Positions 48,401 through 58,623 are shown, counted from the first letter of the stretch. The stretch is DNA of 64,000 nucleotides from Zoogloea sp. (GCF_023150065.1 NZ_JAKLLN010000013.1:81036-145035), one strand, 5' to 3'. The notes: a model not told the origin generated them from the letters alone. Made by a program: numbers and translations.

Positions 48401-50779
48401 ATGCTGATGTTCGTCGATCCAAGCCGTGTCGCCCGTCGCCTGCGTGTCCGGGGTGTGGTGCAGGGGGTGGGCTTCCGGCCCTTCGTGTATCGCTTTGCCA
48501 CCACCCTCGGCCTGGTGGGCTGGGTGCGCAATGATGGTGGTGGCGTGGAGATCGAGATTCAGGGCAGTGAGCCCGTGCTCGATGCCTTTACCCAGTGTCT
48601 GGCCACCGAGGCGCCGCCCCTGGCCCGGGTCGACTCGATCGAGCCAGAGGTCATCCCTCCCGATCTGTCGCGCAAGGATTTTGTGATCCTGCCCAGCGTC
48701 GAAGGCGCGGTGGCCACCTCCATCGGCCCCGACGTGGCGGTGTGCCCATCCTGCCTGGGCGAGCTGTTCGACCCGGATGATCGGCGCTGGCGCTATCCCT
48801 TCATCAACTGCACCCATTGCGGTCCGCGCTACACCATCACCCGCACGCTGCCCTACGACCGTGCCCGCACCAGCATGGCCGGGTTTCAGCAATGCCCTGG
48901 CTGCGAGGCCGAGTATCGTCACCCGGGGGACCGGCGCTTCCATGCCGAGCCCAATGCCTGCCCGGCCTGCGGGCCGCAGCTGAGCCTGTTTGAACCCCAC
49001 GGTGTGCGTGCCCTGGCGCGTGACCCCATCGCCGAGACCGTGCGTCGGCTGAAGCTCGGCGAGATCGTGGCGATCAAGGGCCTGGGGGGCTTTCACCTGG
49101 CCTGTGACGCATCGCAGGCGCAGAGCGTGGTTCGCCTGCGCGTGCGCAAGCAGCGTCCCCACAAGCCCCTGGCCCTGATGTGCGCGAATGTGGCGAGTGC
49201 GGCGCAGTGGGCGAGGGTGTCTGCCGCCGAGGCGGCCAGCCTGACAAGCCCCGAGCGGCCGATCGTCCTGCTCGGCAAGCAGCCCTCCCTGGATGCGACG
49301 TTGCCCGGCGTGGCCCCCGGCCTCGACGAGGTCGGTGTGATGCTGCCCTATACGCCGCTCCATTACCTGCTCTTCCACGAGGCCGCGGGCCGCCCCGCCG
49401 GCACCGCCTGGCTGGACGAGGCGCAGCCCTTGGTGCTGGTGATGACCAGTGCCAACCCCTACGGCGAGCCCCTGGTACAGGGCAACGACGAAGCCTTCGA
49501 AAGGCTGGGCGAGATTGCCGATGTGCTGCTCATGCACGACCGGGACATCGTGGTGCGCTGTGACGATTCGGTGCTGCGCCTGCGCCCCGACCTGCCCGCT
49601 GGTGCGGTGGAAGGGGCGGGCGGGGGCGTCCAGTTTCAGCGTCGGGCGCGGGGCTTCACCCCCCTCTCCCTGCCTTTGCCTGATGACGGGCCGGCGGTGC
49701 TGGCCTTCGGCGCCCATTTCAAGGCTACCCTGTGCCTGACCCGCGGGCGGGAGGCTTTCCTGTCCCAGCATATCGGCGGGCTCGACAATCCCGCCGCGTG
49801 CTTCGCCCTTGACGAGGCTGCCGAGCATCTCCAGACCATCCTCTCCGTGCGTCCGGCCGCGCTGGCCCACGACGCCCACCCGGACTACTACTCCACCCGC
49901 GCCGCCCTTGCCCTGGCGGACCGGCTGGCGATTCCGGCCATTCCGGTTCAGCACCATCATGCGCACATAGCGGCCGTGTGTGCCGAGCATGGCCTCGACG
50001 AGCCCGTCCTCGGCCTGGCCGCCGATGGGGTAGGGCTCGGCACCGACGGCATGCCCTGGGGCGGCGAGCTGTTGTACGTGGAGGGGGCGGCCTTCCGGCG
50101 CCTGGGGCACCTGAGCCCCTTGCCCTTGCCGGGTGGTGACCGGGCCGCCCGCGAGCCCTGGCGCATGGCCTGTGGCGTGCTCCACGCCCTGGGCCGTGGC
50201 GACGAGGCCATCACGCGGTTTGCCGCCCGGCCGAATGTGGAGCAGGTGCTCGGCATGCTGCTGCGGGGCACCCGCTGCCCGCCCACCACCAGCCTCGGGC
50301 GCTGGTTCGATGCTGCCGCCGGCCTGCTGGGGGTGTGCGAGGACATGACTTACGAGGGGCAGGCGGGGATGCTGCTGGAGACCCTGGCCTGCCGCTTCGG
50401 CGCCAGCCTGGCCCTGCCGGGTGGTTATCACATCGACACTCGGGCCGACACGGGCCTGTCCGTGCTCAATCTCTACCCCCTGCTCATGAAACTCGTCGAT
50501 GAGGATGACGGGGCGCGGGGTGCCGCCCATTTCCATGCCACCCTGATCGAAGCGCTGACCCAGTGGGTGAGCGACGCGGCCCACGCCACCGGTATCCGCA
50601 GCGTGGTGCTGGCGGGGGGCTGCCTGCACAACCGCCTGCTGTCGGCGGGGCTGCGTCATCGCCTGCAGGTCCGGGGGCTGGCGGTCTTCGAAGCCCAGCA
50701 TGTTCCACCCGGTGACGGGGGGCTCGCCCTGGGTCAGGCCTGGGTGGCCCGGGCCAGCCTGCGTCAGGGTGTGATCTGA
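48401..50779 (+). CDS. hypF: Carbamoyltransferase HypF
   Basis: This 792-residue protein makes thiocarbamate on HypE from carbamoyl phosphate, the source of the cyanide ligands. It contains an acylphosphatase domain (GVVQGVGFRPFVYRFA), two zinc fingers (CPSC-CTHC and CPGC-CPAC), a YrdC-like domain (GGFHLACDA, KQRPHKPLALM) and the carbamoyltransferase domain (HHHAHIAAVCAEHG, GGCLHNRLL). The ATG at 48401 follows a GGGGAG 11 bases upstream. Confidence 0.95.
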   Translation: MLMFVDPSRVARRLRVRGVVQGVGFRPFVYRFATTLGLVGWVRNDGGGVEIEIQGSEPVLDAFTQCLATEAPPLARVDSIEPEVIPPDLSRKDFVILPSVEGAVATSIGPDVAVCPSCLGELFDPDDRRWRYPFINCTHCGPRYTITRTLPYDRARTSMAGFQQCPGCEAEYRHPGDRRFHAEPNACPACGPQLSLFEPHGVRALARDPIAETVRRLKLGEIVAIKGLGGFHLACDASQAQSVVRLRVRKQRPHKPLALMCANVASAAQWARVSAAEAASLTSPERPIVLLGKQPSLDATLPGVAPGLDEVGVMLPYTPLHYLLFHEAAGRPAGTAWLDEAQPLVLVMTSANPYGEPLVQGNDEAFERLGEIADVLLMHDRDIVVRCDDSVLRLRPDLPAGAVEGAGGGVQFQRRARGFTPLSLPLPDDGPAVLAFGAHFKATLCLTRGREAFLSQHIGGLDNPAACFALDEAAEHLQTILSVRPAALAHDAHPDYYSTRAALALADRLAIPAIPVQHHHAHIAAVCAEHGLDEPVLGLAADGVGLGTDGMPWGGELLYVEGAAFRRLGHLSPLPLPGGDRAAREPWRMACGVLHALGRGDEAITRFAARPNVEQVLGMLLRGTRCPPTTSLGRWFDAAAGLLGVCEDMTYEGQAGMLLETLACRFGASLALPGGYHIDTRADTGLSVLNLYPLLMKLVDEDDGARGAAHFHATLIEALTQWVSDAAHATGIRSVVLAGGCLHNRLLSAGLRHRLQVRGLAVFEAQHVPPGDGGLALGQAWVARASLRQGVI

Positions 50780-50797
50780 ACAACGGAGGCGGAAACC

Positions 50798-51040
50798 ATG
50801 TGTCTTGCCATCCCTGCGCGCGTGGTCGAACTCCTGTCCGATGGCCAGGCTCTGGTGGATCTGGGTGGTGTGCGCAAGGCGGTTTCCCTCGCCCTCGTGG
50901 ACGCTGTCTGCTGTGGTGATTACGTGATCGTGCATGTGGGCTTTGCCCTGGCCAGGCTCGACCCGGAGGAGGCGGCCCAGACGCTGGCGTTGATGCATGA
51001 AGCCGGCGTTGCCGGTGGTGACGAGCAAGGCCCGCCGTGA
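50798..51040 (+). CDS. hypC: Hydrogenase maturation chaperone HypC
   Basis: This 80-residue protein begins MCLAIPARVVEL, with the catalytic Cys2 that carries the iron fragment between HypD and the hydrogenase. It precedes hypD and overlaps it by 4 bases. The gap to hypF is 18 bases. Confidence 0.95.
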   Translation: MCLAIPARVVELLSDGQALVDLGGVRKAVSLALVDAVCCGDYVIVHVGFALARLDPEEAAQTLALMHEAGVAGGDEQGPP

Positions 51041-52176
51041 AGTACGTGGATGAGTTCCGCGACGGCAGACTGGCGCGGGGGCTGGGGGCGGCCATCGCCC
51101 GCGAACTGCAGCCCGGTCGGCGCTATGCGTTCATGGAGTTCTGCGGCGGCCACACCCACGCCATCTCGCGCTACGGGGTGGCCGATCTGCTGCCGGCCGG
51201 CGTCCGCATGGTGCATGGCCCCGGCTGCCCCGTATGCGTGCTACCCATCGGCCGTATCGATCAGGCCATCAGCCTCGCCCTGGATCATGGGGCGACGGTG
51301 TGCACCTACGCCGACACCCTGCGTGTCCCGGCCTCGGGTGGACGCTCCATGCTGCGGGCCCGGGCTGAAGGGGCGGACATCCGGATGGTGTATTCCGCCA
51401 CCGATGCGTTGGCCCTGGCATGCCGGGAGCCGGCCCGCCAGGTGGTGTTCTTTGCCATTGGCTTTGAAACGACCACGCCCCCCACGGCGGTGGTGATCCG
51501 CGAGGCGGCCCGTCTGGGCCTGCAGAACTTCAGTGTGCTGTGCTGCCACGTGCTCACTCCGGCGGCGATCAGCGCGATCCTGGCTTCACCTTCGGTGAGC
51601 GCGCCGGAGGCCGTGCCGCTGGACGGATTCGTCGGCCCGGCCCACGTCAGCACTGTCATCGGCAGCCGCCCCTACGCCGGCTTCGCTGCGGCCTTTCGCA
51701 AGCCGGTGGTGATTGCCGGCTTCGAGCCTCTGGATGTGATGCAGGCCATCCTCATGCTGGTGCGTCAGGTAAATGAGGGGCGGGCCGAGGTGGAGAACCA
51801 GTTCACCCGCGCAGTCACCGCAAGCGGCAATCTCAAGGCTCAGGCCCTGGTGGCCGAGGTGCTGGCGGTGCGGGAGTCCTTTGAATGGCGGGGCCTGGGA
51901 GTGCTGCCGGCCTCCGCCCTCCGGCTGGCCGATGCTTATGCCTCACTGGATGCGGAGCAGCGCTTTGGCTTGCCTTACCGGGCGGTGCCAGACAACCCGG
52001 CCTGCGAATGCGGCGCCATCCTGCGGGGTTTCAGGACGCCCCGGGAGTGCAAGCTGTTCGGCACCGCCTGCACGCCGGAGAGCCCGATGGGCTCGTGCAT
52101 GGTGTCGTCCGAGGGGGCCTGTGCGGCGCACTACACCTACGGGCGCTTCCGCGACCGCCCGATTGTTGCTGAGTGA
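51037..52176 (+). CDS. hypD: Hydrogenase maturation iron-sulfur protein HypD
   Basis: This 379-residue protein is the scaffold on which the Fe(CN)2CO group is built. MEFCGGHTHAISRYG and HGPGCPVCVLP hold the thiol residues, and cluster cysteines follow near the C-terminus (ACECGAILRG, FGTACTPESPMGSCMVSSEG). The start is GTG at 51037. Confidence 0.95.
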   Translation: MKYVDEFRDGRLARGLGAAIARELQPGRRYAFMEFCGGHTHAISRYGVADLLPAGVRMVHGPGCPVCVLPIGRIDQAISLALDHGATVCTYADTLRVPASGGRSMLRARAEGADIRMVYSATDALALACREPARQVVFFAIGFETTTPPTAVVIREAARLGLQNFSVLCCHVLTPAAISAILASPSVSAPEAVPLDGFVGPAHVSTVIGSRPYAGFAAAFRKPVVIAGFEPLDVMQAILMLVRQVNEGRAEVENQFTRAVTASGNLKAQALVAEVLAVRESFEWRGLGVLPASALRLADAYASLDAEQRFGLPYRAVPDNPACECGAILRGFRTPRECKLFGTACTPESPMGSCMVSSEGACAAHYTYGRFRDRPIVAE

Positions 52177-52267
52177 TGGAGCGCTCCGCGCAAGTGCTTG
52201 TATCAAAAGGGGACAGTCCCGTTCGGGTGAGGTTTTGGGTGGGGTTATGGAAATCCCGTAGAGGGGG

Positions 52268-52294
52268 GCAACCTCTGCTTTCTGCTGCCGATAA
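52268..52294 (+). promoter_or_regulatory. Candidate sigma-28 (FliA) promoter of the FIST receptor gene
   Basis: A perfect GCCGATAA -10 (52287-52294) is preceded by GCAA at 52268-52271 with a 15-base spacer. It lies 43 bases before the GTG start. The -35 is weak (GCAA instead of TAAA). Confidence 0.45.
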
Positions 52295-52336
52295 GCGCCC
52301 ATGGGCCCGCTTCGAGGCCCGCAAGGAGACAACGGA

Positions 52337-54367
52337 GTGAACCTCTTCAAAAGCCTGCGCGGCACCCCTGCACCGGGTGTCGTCGTGCTGCAGTGTCGGG
52401 CGTCCGACGTGGCGGCAACCCTCGCCGCCACCTCTCTGTCGCCCACTTTCATCAGCGGCTACGTTTCGCCCCATGTGGACATCGACCCGATCGCCCGAGC
52501 TGTCACGGCGCGCTTTCCGGGCGTGCCGGTGATGCTCTGCTCCACGGCCGGTGAGCTGTGTGGCGACAACGAGAGTCTGTATTGCCGCACCGGCGACAGC
52601 TGGGACCGGGTGGTGATCCAGTGCTTCGACGCAAGCCTGGTGGCCCGCGCCCAGGTCATTGCGGTGCCCTTGGGCAGCGAGGATCTGCGCCGCCGGCACA
52701 GCGAGCTTCCGGTCCGGGAGCGGGTTGCCCGGATTGCCCGCAGCATCCAGGCCGCCCGGGTGGACATGGACATCGACTACCGGGACACGCTGGCCTATGT
52801 GCTCTTCGATGGCCTGTCCGCCTCCGAGTCCTTCTTCATGGAGGCCCTTTATGACTCGGGGCGCTTCCCCTGCCTGTTCGTGGGTGGGTCGGCCGGCGGC
52901 AAGTTCGATTTCAAGAACACGTGGATTCACGACGGCAGCCGCCGCCTTGAGAACCACGCGTTGATCGCTTTCCTGAAGATGCCCAAGGGGGTGCGCTTCG
53001 GCGTCCTGAAGAGCCAGAACTTCGTGCCCGACGGCCCGCACTTTCCGGTCATCGGCGCATCGTTGGAGCAGCGTCACGTCAGCCAGGTGATCGATGCGGA
53101 AGGGCGCATCGTGCCCTTCGTCGAGGCCTTGTGCGCGCATTTTCGCTGTGCCCCGAGAGATCTTGAGGGCAAGCTGGCTGACTATTCGTTCGCGATCCAG
53201 GTGGGCAAGGAGATCTTCGTCCGCTCTGTTGTGAACGTCGATCTGTCGGCAGGGCGGGTTAACTTCTACTGCGACATTTCGCCTGGCGAGGAGCTGTTGC
53301 TGGTGCGCCGTACCGGCCTGGTGCAGAGCACGGAGCAGGACTTCCGTGCCTTCATGGCGGGCAAACCCGGGGTGCCGGTGGCCGGCATCCTGAATGACTG
53401 CATCCTGCGTCGCCTTTACAATGACAAGGAACTGTCGAAGGTCGGCTCGGCCCTGCCCTGCAAGCAGCTGGCGGGCTTCTCGACCTTTGGCGAAATCCTC
53501 GGCCTCAATCTCAACCAGACCCTGACGGCGGTGTTCTTCTTCCGGGTGCCGGAGGGCACGCCCTTCCGCGACGACTACGTGGACAATTTCGTTGCCCACT
53601 ACGGTGAGTTCAAGGCCTTCTTCCTGCGCCGCCAGAGCGCCAAACTGGCCGGCCTGTCACGGGTCATCGTCAAGCAGATCACCGACTACCAGTCCCAGGC
53701 CTTCGACAGTCAGCTTGATCCCTCCAGCTTCGACGACAACATCGCCCTGGTGGTGCATGGCCTGAACAGCCTGGGCCAGACCCTTCGGGAGTCCCACGAC
53801 ATCCGTGACGACACCGCCCGGCAGCTGGAATCCTGCGCCGGCGATCTGTATGCCTCCGTGGGCAACCTCACCGGACATATCCAGGAGCAGGGAAACGTGG
53901 TGCATGCGGCCAGCGATACCGTTGCCGAGCTGACCCGGCAGGCTGCCGATGCGGCTGACAGCGCCCGCAAGCTGGCCGATGCGAGCGGACGCATCCAGGG
54001 GGTGGTGGAGGTGATCCAGCAGATCGCCGACCAGACCAACCTGCTGGCCCTCAACGCCGCCATCGAGGCTGCCCGGGCCGGCGAGGCAGGCCGCGGCTTT
54101 GCCGTGGTGGCCGACGAGGTTCGCAAGCTGGCCGAGAAGTCGCGCATGAGTGCGGGCGAGATCGGTGCCGACATCTCGACCCTGGCCAGCGAGATCGGGC
54201 GGGTGGCAGGAGAGATCGAGCGTCAGGCCGGGGATGTGTCCAACCTGTCCGGGCTGTTGTCCGACATCGAGGCCTTCAGCGGCAAGACCGCGGGCACGGC
54301 CGACCACACCAAGTCGGTGGCAGACACCCTCAAGAACCTCACCGGCAACCAACGGGTTCTCGCCTGA
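52337..54367 (+). CDS. Soluble chemoreceptor with FIST sensor domain, inside the hyp operon
   Basis: The product is 676 residues with no membrane helix. The N-terminal half is a FIST domain ([44 protein letters not shown]) continuing into FIST_C ([29 protein letters not shown]). A linker leads to an MCP signalling hairpin ([20 protein letters not shown], then [19 protein letters not shown]). FIST domains are thought to bind small molecules such as amino acids. The GTG at 52337 has AAGGAG at 8 bases. It separates hypD from hypE, and a candidate FliA promoter precedes it. Confidence 0.88.
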   Translation: MNLFKSLRGTPAPGVVVLQCRASDVAATLAATSLSPTFISGYVSPHVDIDPIARAVTARFPGVPVMLCSTAGELCGDNESLYCRTGDSWDRVVIQCFDASLVARAQVIAVPLGSEDLRRRHSELPVRERVARIARSIQAARVDMDIDYRDTLAYVLFDGLSASESFFMEALYDSGRFPCLFVGGSAGGKFDFKNTWIHDGSRRLENHALIAFLKMPKGVRFGVLKSQNFVPDGPHFPVIGASLEQRHVSQVIDAEGRIVPFVEALCAHFRCAPRDLEGKLADYSFAIQVGKEIFVRSVVNVDLSAGRVNFYCDISPGEELLLVRRTGLVQSTEQDFRAFMAGKPGVPVAGILNDCILRRLYNDKELSKVGSALPCKQLAGFSTFGEILGLNLNQTLTAVFFFRVPEGTPFRDDYVDNFVAHYGEFKAFFLRRQSAKLAGLSRVIVKQITDYQSQAFDSQLDPSSFDDNIALVVHGLNSLGQTLRESHDIRDDTARQLESCAGDLYASVGNLTGHIQEQGNVVHAASDTVAELTRQAADAADSARKLADASGRIQGVVEVIQQIADQTNLLALNAAIEAARAGEAGRGFAVVADEVRKLAEKSRMSAGEIGADISTLASEIGRVAGEIERQAGDVSNLSGLLSDIEAFSGKTAGTADHTKSVADTLKNLTGNQRVLA

Positions 54368-54395
54368 TGGGCGTGGGGCGCAGTATGCTCCGGCG

Positions 54396-55442
54396 ATGAA
54401 GAAGCCCTATCTCCGCCCCCTCGACCTGCGCCACGGCTGCGTGGATCTCTCCCACGGGGGCGGTGGTCGGGCGATGGCCCAGCTCATCGCCGAGCTCTTT
54501 GGCTGCGCCTTCGACAACCCCTGGTTGCGCCGGGGCGACGATGGGGCCGTGCTGCCCGCGCCAGCTCCCGGCGAGCGCCTGGTCCTGGCGACCGATGCCC
54601 ACGTGGTGTCTCCACTGTTTTTTCCGGGAGGAGACATCGGCAGCCTGTCGGTACACGGCACGCTCAACGATCTGGCCGTGATGGGGGCCCGCCCCCTTTA
54701 CCTGGCGGCGAGCTTCATCCTCGAAGAGGGCTTTCCCCTTGCCGATCTGCAGCGCATCGTCGCCAGCATGGCCGCCGCAGCCCGTGGAGCCGGCGTGCCG
54801 GTAGTGACGGGAGACACCAAGGTGGTGGAGCGAGGCAAGGGCGATGGGGTCTTCATCACCACCACGGGGCTGGGGGCGGTTGCCGCGGGGCGGGATCTCT
54901 CCGGTGCGAATGCCTGCCCGGGGGATGCCGTCATCGTGTCGGGTACGCTGGGGGATCACGGCATGGCGATCATGGCCCTGCGGGAGAGCCTGGCCCTCGA
55001 GTCCGACATCGTTTCCGACAGCGCAGCCCTGCACGGCCTGGCGGCGCTGGCCCTGGAGGCGGCCCCGGGCCTGCGGTTGTTGCGTGACCCCACCCGGGGC
55101 GGGCTGGCGGCGACCCTCAACGAGATTGCCCAGCAGTCCGGTGTGGGCATGGTCCTGGACGAGGCAGCGATTCCCGTTGCGCCCCAGGTGGCGGCTGCCT
55201 GCGAATTCCTTGGGCTTGATCCGCTTCATCTCGCCAATGAGGGCAAACTGGTGGCGGTGTGCCCGGCCACGGAGGCCGCGGGCCTGGTGGCCGCCCTGCG
55301 CACCCATCCCCTGGGCCTGCAGGCGGCCTGTATCGGCGAGGTGATCGCCGATGCGCATCGTTTCGTGCAGATGAAGACCGTGCTGGGCGGGCGCCGGATG
55401 GTGGACTGGCTGGCTGGCGAGCAACTCCCGCGGATCTGCTGA
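54396..55442 (+). CDS. hypE: Hydrogenase maturation protein HypE
   Basis: This 348-residue ATP-dependent dehydratase turns the carbamoyl thiol on its C-terminal Cys into thiocyanate. The C-terminal PRIC places Cys348 last, as required. DLSHGGGGRAM at the start, GDIGSLSVHGTLNDLAVMGA and RDPTRGGLAATLNEIAQ are typical. It lies after the FIST receptor gene. Confidence 0.94.
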   Translation: MKKPYLRPLDLRHGCVDLSHGGGGRAMAQLIAELFGCAFDNPWLRRGDDGAVLPAPAPGERLVLATDAHVVSPLFFPGGDIGSLSVHGTLNDLAVMGARPLYLAASFILEEGFPLADLQRIVASMAAAARGAGVPVVTGDTKVVERGKGDGVFITTTGLGAVAAGRDLSGANACPGDAVIVSGTLGDHGMAIMALRESLALESDIVSDSAALHGLAALALEAAPGLRLLRDPTRGGLAATLNEIAQQSGVGMVLDEAAIPVAPQVAAACEFLGLDPLHLANEGKLVAVCPATEAAGLVAALRTHPLGLQAACIGEVIADAHRFVQMKTVLGGRRMVDWLAGEQLPRIC

Positions 55443-55474
55443 CCCCCACCGGTTCCGGCACGGATCGGTGGCAC

Positions 55475-56311
55475 TTACTGCCGTCCGCCGAAACGGTTTT
55501 CCTGGCCCCGTCCGCCGTCGCCACCATGGCCCCGCTGGTTATCCATGCCCGGCGGGGGGCGGAAGCGCGAGTTGGGTTCGCCGGGAGGGCGGGGGGCTTC
55601 CATGCGCGGAGCTTCCTGTCGTGGCGCATTCTGCTGACCCCAGCCTCCCGGGGTCGGTTGGGGGGCTGCCCGGGGCGGAGCAATGGGGGACGAATTGGGT
55701 GGCGGCTCCTGCCTGGGGGCGCGCTCCCGCTCCTGGCGAGGTGGAGCATGGCGGTAGTCGTCCCGCGGGCCGTCGCGACGCCTGTCGTCCTGCCAGTGAT
55801 GTTCGCGTTCGTGGTCCCGGCCCGGGTTCCAGCCGGGTTGCCAGCCGGGTGCAGGCACCGGATGGGGGGCGAAGCGAGGCGGCGGCGGGCGGTACAGGGC
55901 CGGCGGAGGAGGGGCGTGGCGCCAGTTGTGGCGCTCGCCGTACCAGGGGCGATCCCGGTAGTGATGGCCCCAGTAGTCTCCAATGATGAAGCTGATCAAG
56001 GGGATGCCGAAGGACGGACCGTACTGGATGATCGGCAGGGGCTCGCCAGCCCAGGAGAAGCTGAGCGCGCCGCTCCAGGCCCAGCCCCGAAAGCCGTCCG
56101 GGGTCACCAGATCGCACCACTGGTAGCCCTGCAGGCAGCCCACCACGTCGATCTCCATGCCGGGCGGCAGTACCGCGATCTGCGGGTAGTCCGGCCCTGG
56201 CCCGGCGTGCAGGCGGATGGGCTCGGTGATGTAGGCCGGGCGGGCGTCGGCCACTGCAGGCAGCAGAGCCGCGGCTATGGCCAGGATGCGGAGCAGGGTG
56301 GGGAGTGGCAT
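55475..56311 (-). CDS. Exported SH3-domain protein with Pro/Arg-rich tail
   Basis: This 278-residue protein has a signal peptide (about 1-23, ending ADA) and a bacterial SH3 domain (PIRLHAGPGPDYPQIAVLPP, EIDVVGCLQGYQWCDL, GFRGWAWSGAL). A low-complexity tail follows, rich in Pro, Arg, His and Gly from about residue 130. SH3 domains of this kind bind peptidoglycan or other proteins in the periplasm. It is convergent with hypE. Confidence 0.75.
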   Translation of the reverse strand: MPLPTLLRILAIAAALLPAVADARPAYITEPIRLHAGPGPDYPQIAVLPPGMEIDVVGCLQGYQWCDLVTPDGFRGWAWSGALSFSWAGEPLPIIQYGPSFGIPLISFIIGDYWGHHYRDRPWYGERHNWRHAPPPPALYRPPPPRFAPHPVPAPGWQPGWNPGRDHEREHHWQDDRRRDGPRDDYRHAPPRQERERAPRQEPPPNSSPIAPPRAAPQPTPGGWGQQNAPRQEAPRMEAPRPPGEPNSRFRPPPGMDNQRGHGGDGGRGQENRFGGRQ

Positions 56312-56513
56312 GGTGGGTTGTCCGGGAGGGACGTGGTCCTGACTAGGGTGGCGTATGGGGGATCAACGCGCCGGACTGGATGCAGGACCGACATAGGACT
56401 GTAAGCGCAGATTTCGTCCTGCGGGCAAGCCTGTCAGCGCCCCCTGTGCCGGTCAAGTTGCCTTCCTGTTCGCCGTTGAAGGGGGCAAGTCCCTGATCCA
56501 CTAGGAGTCCACC

Positions 56514-57545
56514 ATGAAAATCGCAGCCGCCAGCATGGACCTTGCCGCCACCCATAGGGCCAGCAGCACGGTCGACGTGGAGGAGCGCCTGAGGGCGTGG
56601 ATCGGGCCGCGCCCCGGATCATCGGAGGCGCTTCCACCCAGCCGGGCTGTCGTGGTGTCCGATGCGGCCCGGCAGGCCCTTGATCTGGACAAGGCAGCCC
56701 CGGTTGCTCCGGCTTCGACGGATGAAGTGGAGGTGGATCCGCAGCTTGAGCTTTTGCGTTCCATCGTCGAGATGCTTACCGGGCGGCGTATCCAGTTGAT
56801 GTCCGCATCCGAGATGAATCCCGATCAGTTGGCGGCGGAAGCCGCCCGGTCGGCCGAGGCCGCCACCGCGCAGGAGCCGGAATTCGGCGTCGAGTACGAT
56901 CGCACCGAGACCCGTACCCACAGCGAGGAAACCCGGTTTGCCGCCGAAGGGACGATCCGTACCACCGATGGTCGCGAGATCGGCTTCAGTGTCTCGCTGT
57001 CCATGTCGCGCAGCGAGACGGAAACCCGTCAGCTGAGTCTGCGGGCCGGTAATGCGGTGAGCAAGGATCCGCTGGTGGTCAACTTCTCGGGGAGCGCAGC
57101 CAGCCTGAGCAGCCAGCGTTTCAGTTTCGATCTGATGGGCGACGGCAATGAGGTGGCGATGCCCTTGCTGCAGCGGGGCAGTGGCTTTCTGGTGCTTGAT
57201 GCACGGGAAGGGGCAGGGGTGACGTCGGGCCGGCAATTGTTCGGGCCGGCCAGCGGTGACGGCTTTGCCGATCTGGCCCGGCATGACAGCGATGCCAACG
57301 GCTGGATCGACGAGGCGGATCCGGTGTTCTCACGCCTCGGGGTGTGGACCCCGGACGCCCAGGGCGGCGGTGAGGTGATGAGTCTGGGTGAAGCCCGGAT
57401 CGGCGCGCTCTACCTCGGACGGGTGGCCACGCCCTTCACGCTCAAGGAGGGGGGCGAGGATCTCGGCGCGGTGCGCAGCTCCGGCGTCTACGCCCGTGAG
57501 GACGGTAGTGTGGGGACCTTGCAGCAGGTCGATCTGAAGGTCTGA
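56514..57545 (+). CDS. Uncharacterised protein with EF-hand-like calcium motif
   Basis: The product is 343 residues and has no signal peptide. A loop at residues 258-269 reads DSDANGWIDEAD, with Asp258, Asp260, Asn262, Gly263 and the closing acidic residues of an EF-hand loop. A shorter DLMGDGNEV lies at 206-214. The middle part (about 125-175) is Ser/Thr/Glu-rich with beta character. It resembles uncharacterised proteins of Pseudomonas and Rhodocyclaceae that I cannot name. A 200-base gap lies before it. Confidence 0.65.
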   Translation: MKIAAASMDLAATHRASSTVDVEERLRAWIGPRPGSSEALPPSRAVVVSDAARQALDLDKAAPVAPASTDEVEVDPQLELLRSIVEMLTGRRIQLMSASEMNPDQLAAEAARSAEAATAQEPEFGVEYDRTETRTHSEETRFAAEGTIRTTDGREIGFSVSLSMSRSETETRQLSLRAGNAVSKDPLVVNFSGSAASLSSQRFSFDLMGDGNEVAMPLLQRGSGFLVLDAREGAGVTSGRQLFGPASGDGFADLARHDSDANGWIDEADPVFSRLGVWTPDAQGGGEVMSLGEARIGALYLGRVATPFTLKEGGEDLGAVRSSGVYAREDGSVGTLQQVDLKV

Positions 57546-57567
57546 GCCGCCTCCGGGCGGGTGGCGT

Positions 57568-57999
57568 TCAGGCCGGGGGCAGGGTCTTGTCCCGGAAGCC
57601 GGCCGGCACACTTGCCGGGCGCCGGGCCTCGTAATTGAAGAAGATGATGCCAGTCTTGCCCCGCGCCACTTCACGGCCACTGGCCTTGTCGCTGGCGCGC
57701 CACACCAGGTCGCAACCGTATTTGTTGAACTCCGCCGGTGCCATCTCGAACACCAGGGTTTCGCCGTGGAAGGCTTCGGACTTGTACTGCAGTGCCGCGT
57801 CGGCAACGACGATGCCGACACCCTCCACATTCAGTTCGGTGTAGCCCAGGTGCTTGAGGAAGCGTACCCGGGCTTCCGACACCAGGCCGACCAGAGCTGC
57901 GTTGTCCAGGTGGTGGCCGTAGTTGATGTGGCTGATGTAGATCGGGATCTCGGTGGCAAAGACGAAGTGTTGGGGCAGGTCGATCAATACGCGGGCCAT
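57568..57999 (-). CDS. Hot-dog fold acyl-CoA thioesterase
   Basis: This 143-residue protein has the 4-hydroxybenzoyl-CoA thioesterase-type layout, with HINYGHHLDNAALVGLVSEA where D-x2-G-H-x-N-N is usual in the family. It probably releases fatty or aromatic acids from CoA. The ATG at 57999 is chosen as the start of the domain (MARVLIDLPQHFVFATEI). It is divergent from nikR. Confidence 0.8.
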   Translation of the reverse strand: MARVLIDLPQHFVFATEIPIYISHINYGHHLDNAALVGLVSEARVRFLKHLGYTELNVEGVGIVVADAALQYKSEAFHGETLVFEMAPAEFNKYGCDLVWRASDKASGREVARGKTGIIFFNYEARRPASVPAGFRDKTLPPA

Positions 58000-58128
58000 G
58001 GTGTTTCTGGAAGGGGTGGTTTGGGGAGTGGAGGGATTATCGCAGCCCGCCGCCATCCGGCGGCGGTCAATTGCACCTGGCGCGCCCGGCGGGCAGAATG
58101 GCCCGAACGTCCTGACCGTGGAGCCGCC

Positions 58129-58623
58129 GTGGAGCGATTCACCATTTCCCTTGATGAAGAACTGGCCCGGGAGTTTGATGCCCTGATCGCCACCCGGGGT
58201 TACTCGAACCGCTCCGAGGCTGTACGCGACATCCTGCGTGCCCAGATCGAAGCCAGCCGCCTGGCGCGGGAGGATGCGCCGCACTGCATCGCCAATCTGT
58301 CCTACGTCTACAACCACCATGAGCGGGAACTGGCCGAGCGTGTGACGCACGCCCAGCACGAGCACCATGACCTGTGTGTGGCCACCCTGCACGCTCATCT
58401 GGATCACGACAACTGCATGGAGAGTGTGATCCTCAGGGGGCCGACCGCAGCCATCCGTGCATTTGCCGAGGCGCTGATCGCCAAGCCTGGGGTACGGCAT
58501 GGTGCGCTCAACCTGGTGACGGCGGATTACCGCAGCCTGCCCCATGTTCACGCCCCCGGCGGAGTGGTTGGCGCCGGGGAGGGGCACACTCACCCCCACG
58601 GGCATTACCGTCCCCGGAGCTGA
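58129..58623 (+). CDS. nikR: Nickel-responsive transcription regulator NikR
   Basis: This 164-residue ribbon-helix-helix repressor begins MERFTISLDEELAREFDALI. The C-terminal ACT-like domain has all four nickel ligands: His77, His88, His90 and Cys96. The tail is His-rich (GHTHPHGHYRPRS). The start is GTG at 58129. A palindrome matching its operator lies between this gene and the nickel permease gene. Confidence 0.93.
   Translation: MERFTISLDEELAREFDALIATRGYSNRSEAVRDILRAQIEASRLAREDAPHCIANLSYVYNHHERELAERVTHAQHEHHDLCVATLHAHLDHDNCMESVILRGPTAAIRAFAEALIAKPGVRHGALNLVTADYRSLPHVHAPGGVVGAGEGHTHPHGHYRPRS

Noticed and set aside
48374..51028. An 884-codon minus-strand open frame across hypF
   Set aside because: Antisense to hypF and hypC, whose motifs are complete; the antisense translation resembles no protein.
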